Of a stretch of 64,000 bases of DNA, positions 25,679 to 34,647 are shown piece after piece (within the stretch, counting starts at the first letter, position 1; each line of letters opens with the position of its first letter). This DNA comes from Desmodesmus armatus. Taxonomy: Eukaryota; Chlorophyta; Chlorophyceae; Sphaeropleales; Scenedesmaceae. Made by a program: the position numbers and the translations under genes. The notes under the pieces are model-generated. The model did not search any database. It was not told where the DNA came from and was given only the letters and a program-made list of their open reading frames with translations. Location: positions 62,001-126,000 of the forward strand of contig VIIQ02000836.1 of assembly GCA_007449985.2 (NCBI GenBank). The letters run 5' to 3'.

Positions 25679-28058
25679 GTGGCCGGCCATAAGTGAGGTG
25701 GACTCTGGCGCGCCTGTCAGCCGCTGCTGTTCGCGTGCCTGGCGCATGCGCTCCTGGTACTTAGCCTCATAGGATGCTACCTCAGGGCGCTGCAGCTGGT
25801 TGGGGTTGGGTGGCACCTGGTCCTGCAGCTCAGTCACTGCATGGCGCAGCGCAACAGCCAGGTCCCGCCACACCTCCGGCTGATCCTCACCTGCACGGGC
25901 ATGGGCGGCAGCAGCAGCAGCAAGCAGACGGCAAAGCTGTCATGCAAGACAGACCGAGAACTTATGGAGGCCTACCAGCGGCATAGCTTGTGATGGCACC
26001 AGCTGGCGACGACACACCTCGCTGGGCAGGCACTGCACGCAACAACCCTGCAGTTGCTCCGGCCAGCTGGTGCAAACGATTTGACAAACAAGACCATTGG
26101 TGCTTCCACATAGGAATACTTTTGTCGAAAGGGCCAGCCCATGCCGCTAAACACCAGAGCCGAAGAGGACACACCCAGTTCAGCAGTGCCTCCACTCTCA
26201 TGGCCCACTTCCCTGCTCACGTTGCACCCTGCTCATCACAAGGCTGACCATGGCCAGGGCAGGCCAGGGCATGTGTTCACGCACCTGGCTGGTTGCACCT
26301 GCAGGTGATGTGGCTGAGGTCCAGCGGCTGCCCCACAGCCACCACCACCTCATTACCCAGGCGGGGCCGCATGGACTTGAAGGGCATTACCTTGCCCATG
26401 CCGCTGTGGAAGAAGGGAAGGATGATGGGGTCGCTGCGGGGGGGGGGGGGGGGAGGGGGAGGAGGGGCACAGGGGCTGTGTCAGAGGGTGGTTTAGAGGG
26501 GGAGAGCAAGAGGGGGGGGGGGGGTCAACAGCAGCCAGCAGGTGTGCTGCTAGAGCGCTTGCATAAGCATTTGTCGGCATATCTCTGTAATCAGAACTGG
26601 CCACACTGTGCATCTGGGGGCAGCAGGACCAACACACCCCTGCGCTGCACGTGTATGCCACACACCGACCTTCGTGGCAGTGACTGCCTCAGCTGCCAAG
26701 CTTGCAGCACATCCACTCTCCCCTTATTTGGCATCTCCTGCCCACACTCCCACCCTTAACCCAACCTGACTGCTGCTGTTGACCTGCTGCGCACCTGCCC
26801 TGCACAGCGCGTGCCTCGCAAATGAGCTTGCCAATGCCCTGCCTGAAGGGCCCGACCTGACCGCTGGGCACCACTCGCCCCTCAGGGAAGATGTGCAGCC
26901 AGTCACCACTGCCCAGGGCCCGAGCCGCCACACTCACACTGCTCTGGTTCACGCCAGCACCACGCTCCACTGGCAGCACCTTGCCATTCAGGAAAAACTG
27001 CCTGCACGGCGCAGCAGTTGATTGTCAGGCGTTGTCACAAAAACTGCAGCAGCTGCACACTGCATCTGACAGGACTTGCACCACTACTTTCTTACCACTG
27101 TGGCCATGCATGCTGGGCTGTGCATGGGACTGTGACACAAGTTGCCAGCCTGGCACCAACAGGAGGTGCTGACCAATTCAGGAGCCAGACATTGAGCACC
27201 ATCCAAGTCACATGGGGTGCTATGATTGCTCGCTTGGACACGCGAATCTGCAGGCACCGAAGCCAAGGCCCATGTCTACTGCCCTGTGTCCTGCACAAAA
27301 TGCTCAGGACTGCCGCTGCAGAGTGTGCATGCCTCCCACACCACGGCGGCCTCACTGCCAGGCCCAGGCAGCGCCCCTGCTGCCTCGCAGCTGCCCCTCA
27401 CCTGAAGAACTCCGTTGTAAAGCAGATGTCCTTGGCACACATTGTCCACCTGTTCTTGCGGTGGGTGTGCTCTGTCCAAAAAAAGGACAGCGGCAGCAGC
27501 GCACACGGCAGCCCTGGGTCATCATAAGTGCTGCATGCAGGGACACACCACAGCGCACACCTCAGCAGTCTCCGCAAGCTTTGACGTAAAGAGTTACTGG
27601 CGTATACGCAGCACACAAGCAGTCATGTATGCTCCACCAGGTGGTCAGTGACAGTTCAGACACACTTCAGCATTGTGCAGATGGCTGCGGCACAGAGTGG
27701 ACTGAGTGACACTTTGATATGCGCTAGCAGCAGCCTGACAGATTCAAACAAGGGACCACTGCAATTGGCTGCTTCACCAGCACGGCAACTGCTGTGGTAC
27801 AACCTCGGGGTCTCACGTCTGACCCAAGCGCCCTGATGCATCCTACCTTGTGTGGTTGCTGATAGTGAGAAGTCCCACACCAGGGGGCCTGTGCATGACC
27901 AGGTCCAGATATGTTTCATGATTGATGGCCCGGGTGGTGTTAAGCACATTCAGCAGCAGCTTGGTGACCGTGGCCACTGCACCAAGCACGGCATCGCGGC
28001 CCAGGGAACCCCAGGGAGGTGCCAGCAGCTCCTGATCATAGTCTAGCAGACTGTCCAT
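25070..28058 (-). CDS. TAZ: tafazzin-like phospholipid acyltransferase with Gln-rich C-terminal extension
   Basis: Tafazzins are membrane-bound lysophospholipid transacylases of the PlsC family that remodel cardiolipin in mitochondria. Exons: 28058-27847, 27530-27402, 27001-26795, 26433-26299, 25890-25070. The catalytic NHX4D motif is split by intron 1 and restored by splicing as SNHTSTYDDPGL. RWTMCAKDICFT, NGKVLPVERGAGV, GDWLHIFPEGRV, FRQGIGKLICEAR and PIILPFFHSGMGKVMPFKS follow in the order typical of tafazzins. The last exon starts EDQPEVWRDLAVALRHAVTE, then carries about 230 residues of Gln-, Ser- and Arg-rich sequence not seen in usual tafazzins. The ATG at 28058 precedes DSLLDYDQELLAPPWG; an in-frame upstream extension to 28163 is less likely. 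The junction between exons 4 and 5 does not keep phase with simple GT-AG ends, so an exon or an unusual donor may be missing between 25891 and 26298. Confidence 0.88.
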
Positions 28059-29037
28059 GCTGCAGCGGGCGCAAGGGCACCTGTGCCAAGGGTCAAGCCC
28101 TCCGCTGTTGTGGTGGCACCGGTCTATGGTTGCCGCAGCTGCTCGTTGCGTCCTTGAGGCCAATTAGGAAGCACCTGGCTCCTCACTGCTGCACTACTGC
28201 CTATACCTCTACCCCGACATGATGCAAGCCATTGATCATGACATTGCTGCAGCCCCGGTGACGAACAGCAGCAGCATGATCTGCAGGAATGATTCTACTC
28301 TCGGCGGAATCTGGCCAAAAGAGACGGATCAAACAGCAACTACCTGACAACACCACCTGCTTTGGTTGAGCAGACTTCGATGTGCCCTGTGCGGATATTG
28401 TATGCAACACGATCACCGTCAACTGACTGTGGGTGGGTAAAGCACAACGAGGCAATGAAGACTGCAGGCACTGTGTCAATCAGATAGACATGATGAGTAG
28501 GATGCCTCCCAACAGTGATGCTGACGTCATATTGTGAGCATGCCCTGTGGAAGTCAAACAGCTGAAGTCTGGGCTGGAAGGCTGCAAACATCGCTATCAG
28601 GTGCAGCGATGCAGAAAGAGTAAGATTTTGAATGATGGATAGCTGCAGTACTGCAGTTGAGACGCATGCGCTGGCTGTGCATGTTTCAGCACTGCGCAGA
28701 CCAGCCTGGCAGGCTGGCGCAGCCAACACAAGACCGCTGCACCAGCTGGTGACACAGCTGCATGGCTGCACAAAAATGCTTTGGTAGGCGGTGCTGCTGC
28801 TTGAAAATGTTGCAATAAGCCGTTGTTGCCTCACAGTGGCTGGTTGAGCCAAACAAGATGCGCAGTGGGTCCCCCAGCAGTACTGCTACTAGTGGGTCCA
28901 TTCTGCATACCGTCTGCCACATGACCCTGCTGTAGCTTTGCTGCCCGCCGACACGGCCCATACAGCCTGTCACCAGGCTGGGCAGGCTCCTGCCCGCTGT
29001 GCTGTCCAGAGCTCCTCAAGCTGCTTGACTGGATGGT
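28059..29037. other. gap between Smr gene and tafazzin-like gene
   Basis: This is the promoter side of the tafazzin-like gene and the 3' side of the Smr gene, both on the minus strand. One open frame of 170 codons, listed separately, is the only candidate coding segment. Confidence 0.45.
28340..28852 (-). CDS. orphan 170-codon open frame, doubtful
   Basis: I do not recognise it. The frame lacks the Ala/Gln bias of neighbouring shadow frames, and its end (DVSITVGRHPTHHVYLIDT, then AYNIRTGHIEVC) has a mixed, protein-like composition. It has no clear splice partners and lies between two minus-strand genes, where it may be only 3' untranslated sequence of the Smr gene. Confidence 0.2.
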   Translation of the reverse strand: MAQPATVRQQRLIATFSSSSTAYQSIFVQPCSCVTSWCSGLVLAAPACQAGLRSAETCTASACVSTAVLQLSIIQNLTLSASLHLIAMFAAFQPRLQLFDFHRACSQYDVSITVGRHPTHHVYLIDTVPAVFIASLCFTHPQSVDGDRVAYNIRTGHIEVCSTKAGGVVR

Positions 29038-32000
29038 TCAGCACAGTGCTGGCCACATCCCCCCGGGGGCATGTGGCAGGCAGGGCCCTGCCTGCCCTCC
29101 AGGTATGTGCACCTCAATCACGCCATCATTGCCAGGCTGCAGCCCAAAAGTGATGGGCCAAGCCCTGCCCTGCCTATACTCAAAATCACGCTTCATGTCT
29201 TCAAGCCGGCTCAGCACAGCAGGCTTCACCCGTGGGACGTTGGCAGCACTGTGCAGGCCCTTGCCCATGATGATGCTGAAGATGACGCCGCCTGGGTGGA
29301 CCTGTGCCAGGTGCTGCAGGGGCTGGAGCTGCGCCTCCATGCTGCTCACAGCAGCCATGACTGTCAGGCCGTGCAGGTCCAGCTGGTGGCAGGCAGGGGG
29401 GTTGTGCACTGCCAGGGCAAGGCCGTCCGCCTGTGCGCGCCACGCCTGTGCGCTGTGGAAGGAGCCTGCCTGCTCGTGGGCCCGAGCTGTCTCATGCAGA
29501 GCGTCGATCCTGTGTACATGCAGTTCAACAGGCAGAGACAGCAAGCGGTGTGTTGGGTTTGTATGGTGTCCTGTAGCTGTTTGCCTTTGAAGCTGTGTTC
29601 AACACAGTGTTGTGAGTATGAGAAACCCTGGAGTACTGCGCGGCTCGTCCGCCGCGGACGTGTCTGACACTCCCAAGCCGTAAAATGCATTTGCTTCCTG
29701 TGCACAATGTCACCGTCACGCACACACAAGCCGGCTGCGTAACAAGCCACCCAAGGCACTTGTGCTGCACACTGGCATTATGTTTACCAGCCAGCTTGAG
29801 TGCAGGTGCATGGAACAGCAAGGCTATCTGCAGACTTACTCGAGCTTATCCCGGTGGCTGGCTTGGAACCTGTGCCAGGGCCAACAGAGCTTGCGCCGCT
29901 TTTCCTGTGCCTGTGGCTGCCACAGCTGGTCTGTGTACGCATCCGCTTCAAAGACACTCCTGCTCCTGCTGCCTGTGCTACTGCTGCTGCTGCTGCGATC
30001 TACAGGCATGCTGACTGTGGAGGGCTCAGCTGCTTGTGCTGAGGGCCCAAGCACCACTGTGGCAGCCGCAGCCTGACGCTCGTCAGCTCCCAGTGAGGAT
30101 GCTGATCTGTGCACACCTGCCTGCTGCTGCTGTTGTGCGGCACGCACCCCTGCTTGCTGACCGTCATCAGCAGCGCTAGCGTGCCCTGCAGCCTTTGCCA
30201 ACAGGCCCCTCACAAGCTGCAGCCCACTCTTACGCTCCTTGGGCCTGTTGAATGCCACAGCCTGAGGCCTGCCACCTCCCACTGCAGCTGCTGAGTTGTG
30301 CGCAGCTGTCTGCTGCTGCTTCTGTGCCTCAGACACCCCTGCTGGTTTCAAACCAAAAAAGTCACAATCACTGGGTGCACGCACTGCAGCCTTTGCTGCC
30401 GGGAACCTCACCACACGCAGGATGCGCCTGGTGCTCTTGCCCTTGCCCTTCTCAGGCCTCCTGGCTGCACAGGATGCACCCGCCTGTGCTGAGGGCCCAG
30501 GAGCCACAGTGGCAGCCACAGCCTGAGGCTCGTCACCTCCCAGTGAAGGTGCTGAGCTGCCCCCGCCTGCCTGCTGGCTCCTCTGTACCCCACCCACCCC
30601 TGATTGCTTGCTGCCTCCGCGCATGCGCTCTGCTGCTGCCTTGGGAAAGGACCTCATCACATGCAGTATGCGCCTGCCAGGGCCGCTGCTGGTTTTTGAC
30701 GACTGCTGCACCGGCACATTGGGCGCTGTGCTGGCAGCTGCCTGTGCTGAAGGCCCTGGTCCCACTGGCAGCGCAGCTTGGGGCTTGCCACTCACCAGTG
30801 CTGATGCTGAGCTGTGCACTGCTGCCTCTGGGCCCGGCTGTGTCTCACTCACCCCTGCTTGCTTGGCATCATCAAGTGTGGCAGCTGCAGCGGGCTGCAT
30901 GGATGGCTCTGCCGTTGACAGGGACCTCGCAGCATGGAACAAGCGCCTGCTGCAGCTGGGGTCTGCTGGCACCTGCTGCAGGGGCGCAAGGGGTGCTGCA
31001 CCATGCGCAGCTGCTGTGCAGGTTGCGGCTGCCTGTGCTGACGGCCCAGGTTCCACTGTTGCAGGTGCAGCTTGGGACTTGCTGCCGTGCAGTGCTGATG
31101 CTGAGCTGTGCACATCTGTCTCTGGGGCCGGCTGTGCCTCAAACACATCTGCTTGGTTGCTGTGAGCAGCTGCGCACACTGCAACTGCCTCTGACTTGGA
31201 CCTCACAGCACGCAGCACGCGCCTGCAGCTGGTGGTCTCTGCTGCCTGTGCCGTCAGTGACACCTGCTGTTGCACGGCAGCAATAGTGTTGGCTGCAGCA
31301 CCATTCTGCTGGGCCGCTGGATTGCTGCGCTGGCCATCACAAGAGAAGTGCGGCGGAGGGGAGAGGGGCAGGGGTGGTGCAGGAGACAATGCCAGAGGTG
31401 GTGGAGTAGCCAAGGGCAGAGGTGGCCAACATGGTGCAGGGCCCGACGCAATGGGCTGTGGCTGTGGCAGAGGTGAGCGCCATGTGGGGCCCCATGTCTT
31501 GCATGCTGGAGCCCATGTCACATGGGGTCCACCTGTTGGACCCCATGTTGGGCCCCAGGGTGGCCCCCATGGTGGAGGGGAGAGCGGCAGGGGGGGTGGT
31601 GGAGACCCCTCTGCCGCTGCCGCAGCTTTGGCCCTTGTCTCTGCCCAGGCTACAGCCGCTGCCACTGCCGCTGCCACTGCTGCTGGCAGCGCCTCAGCAT
31701 CCGAGTCTGCCGCTGGCAGCGCCTGGGCCTCTGCTGCAGGCAGCACCTCTGCCTTTGCTGCTGGCAGCGCCTCGGCACCTGCCGCTGTCTCTGCCGCTGC
31801 TTTCTCCTTTGGCTCAGCCGCTGCTTTCTCCCTTGGCTCTGCCGCTGCTTTGCCCCTGGACTTTGCTGCTGCTTTCTCCCTTGCGATTTCTGCTGCCGCT
31901 GTTTTCTCCCTTGGCTCTGCCGCTGCTTTCTCCCTTGGCTTTGCTGCTGCTTTGTCCCTTGGCTCTGCCCTTGCTGCTGCCGCTGCCTCTGCTCTGTGTT

Positions 32001-32940
32001 GCTTTGGTGGCCTTTCCAGCACCGCTGCCACGGTCAAGCCTGCCCGGGCCAGGTGGCGCTTGAAGCCTGCCATCACGCTGACGGTCTTGCGCTTGCGACT
32101 CAGGCCAGCAGCAGCTGGGCACCCTGGAGCTGCGCCAGCTGACAGGCTGTGCTGGCTGTTTGTACCATCTGCTGAGCTGGCAGCAGTGTCTTCTGCAGGC
32201 GCAGGAGAGCTGCAAGCCTCAAGGGTGCCTGCAGCAGCTGCCATCCTCTGTGCCCAGCTGGAGGCTGTGCCGATGGTCTGCACAGTGGAGCCCTGTGCTG
32301 CTGCCTTGACGAAGCCAGGCCTGCGCGTGCCCAGGACAGCACTGCTGCGTTGGATCTTGAATGGTGGCACTGGGAGGTGGCTGTCTGCTGGTGATGCCTC
32401 TTCTGCAAACATCTGCAACTGCGTGCTGCCTGCATCGCCATCCTGCAGTGCTGGCTTTGCTGTGCAGGTGGGTTGTGGCAAGTTGGTGATTGCCCGCAAT
32501 GCAGCAACTGGAGCCGAGGCTGCAGTTGCTGCCTCTCCACTGCACTGCCCAGCCTTTGCCAGCTGCTGCTGTCCAGCACTCCGCCTGCCAAGCCCCAACC
32601 GTCCAGCTAATGCACTGCTGAGAGCGCCCAGGGGGTTCTCCTTGTTGTGCTGGCTGCTTGCAGGTGCTGCACTGCGTCCTGCAGCTGTGCTGGCTGGCTG
32701 CATGCTGCCCTTGCCTACTGCCATGGAACATTTTGGCGGAGGATGTCCTGCAAGGTGAGTGCCTGATTTGCAAAGACCACTGCTGCTGCTGTTGATCTGC
32801 ATGCCAGCACGATGCTGCAACAGTCCTGCAGCACTGCTGCTGGATGTGCCGTGCTGGCTGCATTCTGCTGCTGCACGTGCCCTAGGCTTGACAACATGAC
32901 TGTCATCAGTTGCAGGAAACCTGGAACGGCTGCTAGGCAT
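29038..32940 (-). CDS. Smr-domain protein with long disordered N-terminal region
   Basis: Two exons, 32940-29840 and 29509-29038, join in frame (donor CTCGA/GTAAGT, acceptor CACAG/GATCGAC) and give about 1,190 residues. The C-terminus is a Smr domain: HQLDLHGLTVMAAV, then FSIIMGKGLHSAANVPRVKP with the conserved GKGLHS. Smr domains are nicking nucleases found in MutS2-type and RNA-binding proteins. A charged helical stretch just before it (DAYTDQLW... through AWRAQADGLA) resembles the DUF1771 helices that often precede Smr. The first 960 residues are low complexity: Lys/Glu/Ala repeats (KAAAEPREK) at about 320-400, a Pro/Trp/Gly segment with WGPTWGP units at about 455-500, and five imperfect repeats at about 560-990 (separate entry). 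The start is a true ATG at 32940. A substrate cannot be told from the sequence. Confidence 0.85.
29965..31240 (-). repeat. five imperfect protein repeats of about 65-95 residues
   Basis: Within the Smr protein a unit recurs five times. It starts with an Arg-rich motif of the form RRxLxxxR and is followed by an AGVxExQ-like segment, then SSASAL, PQA and a PGPSAQAA-like end. Units start near 31240, 30965, 30690, 30440 and 30235 on the minus strand. The spacings are about 90, 92, 82 and 69 residues. Examples of the first motif are CRRVLRAVRS, SRRLFHAARS, GRRILHVMRS and TRRILRVVR; the fifth copy is worn (SGLQLVRG). Confidence 0.8.
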
Positions 32941-34647
32941 TGGGCTGCTGTGGCCCTCTGGTGTGGCTTTGTCCTGTTGGCCTGTGCTTGGTGACGTTTG
33001 GTGCTATATTCCTGCAGGCAGAGCACCAACAGTTACAATCAGCACGTGAATTGCAAGCTGCAGGTGCTGCCTTTGTGCTGGCCTGAGGCCAAACATAGAG
33101 CAAGGTCAACGTCGTTTAGCTGACTGTATGGAAGCAAAACACGTGTGCTGATGCAGCACGGCTGTGCAAGGCATGAGTGCACCAGTGGTTTGGAACATGC
33201 CTTCACAGTGCCTTCACCTGTCCACCTATCGGTGCCGCCTCAAGCTCCTGGTAGAGGCTCAACGGAACCTGGCTGCATTCTTGCCTGTCTTCCTGATGTA
33301 ACCTTGGTAGGTGGTGGCGGAGGGCTGGAGCAGATGCTTGTATGCTGCTGCTTGGCGTGCTGGCTGGGATGTGCCTGGCTGTCCACACAGAATTCCACAC
33401 AGCTGTGCGCCACAACAGGAACCACCTAAACTCCTGAGAGCAAGCAGCACGTAAGCAACACGTACAGAGGGGATTTGAATAGGATCTCATGCTGCACCGA
33501 CTGGGCAGCTCGTGCTAAATGCAGGTGCCTGCATGTTGGTGGTCACCTGCTGCTATGCTGTGCTGCAAGGGAGGCCAAGAACAATCAAAGGCCTGCATAC
33601 TAGATGTGCGAGCTGCAGATGTGTTGCAATCACTGTCGTGGATGTTACAGTGGATACATGGGCTAATGCAGCTGCCTTGCTTGTACACAGTACGTACTGT
33701 GTTGTTGTCCTTGGACTGCTTCTTGTCACACGCCAAACCCTTGCGAAGTGCTTATCGTGGAAACGAATGTAGGAGAAACCAGCCTCCAGGAATTTGGAGC
33801 CGAATACGTTCTTTTTGACTTCAGCTGTCATTTTAGTCATTGTTCAGTTGGAGGTAACAGTTATAGGCCTAGGTCTGCACAACGACATATGGGGTGGATA
33901 GCTGCAGCAGCTTCAAATAAGGTAGATGGTCATATCAGCAGCAGTTCTATAGGTGAGTCTAGAACTGAGCAGTGCTGTGACTACATTCACTTCCAGTGCC
34001 TTGCACTGCTGCTGGCAACATCCACGCGGGTCTCCCACTGGGAATTCTCGCAACTGCAGAGGCACAGCAGATGTGTAGAAGGCCTTGCACCATCCAATAT
34101 ATGATAGAATAGGAGGGATAGGTCCAGCCTAAGTTTGCTGATCCATGAATCTGGACCGTTGGACCCAAAGGTCCCTTTGGGTCCCTGGTCGATGATGCCT
34201 GTTTATCCAGGCTGCTTGCCCAGAAACAGCTTCTAGTTCACTTCCTGTGTTACTGCCGCGTTTGTTCTTAGGGTACACACCTACGTATCGGTCATGGCGG
34301 TTACAACGGTCGTTGGTCCTGTCACTGCAGAACTAGCAAGCGCTGGCGTTTAAAATTCTTTGTACACTAGAATTTGCGCGAGGGCTCCCGCAGAAGGGCA
34401 CCGCTGTAGCTCCGGCAGGATCAGGCAGTGCGTCGCGGATGGACTCACTGCCTTCACAATACTACAAAAGCCCACCTTTGAAATAGAAAGAATCGCCTGA
34501 TTCAAGAAAAGGCTGGCGCGGTTCCCTGCTGGCCCTCAGCATCGGTAGGTAGAGAAGAAGCAATCCTGGACACCTCTCCTTCTCCTGGCTTCCACGCTAT
34601 AGCGTCTGTAACAGCTGGTGATGTGACCCCGTCTCCTGTTGCAGGAG
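32941..34647. promoter_or_regulatory. divergent intergenic region, Smr gene and glucan synthase gene
   Basis: No gene is supported in these 1.7 kb. The two flanking genes are transcribed outwards, so both promoters lie here. The short open frames have no recognisable domain. A perfect inverted repeat occurs at 34161-34184. Confidence 0.5.
34161..34184. repeat. perfect 11-bp inverted repeat
   Basis: GGACCCAAAGG and CCTTTGGGTCC are separated by two bases. It lies 464 bases upstream of the glucan synthase start codon. It could be a palindromic protein-binding site or a chance hairpin. Confidence 0.6.

Noticed and set aside
26436..26525. Long G runs near 26440 and 26515
   Set aside because: They lie in a tafazzin intron and resemble other homopolymer runs in the window (8433, 19091, 21427, 63637); no G-quadruplex function can be claimed.
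31196..32758. Plus-strand open frame of 520 codons
   Set aside because: It is the antisense shadow of the Ala-rich first exon of the Smr gene. Its Ala, Leu and Ser content follows from the GCN-rich opposite strand, and it has no domain.
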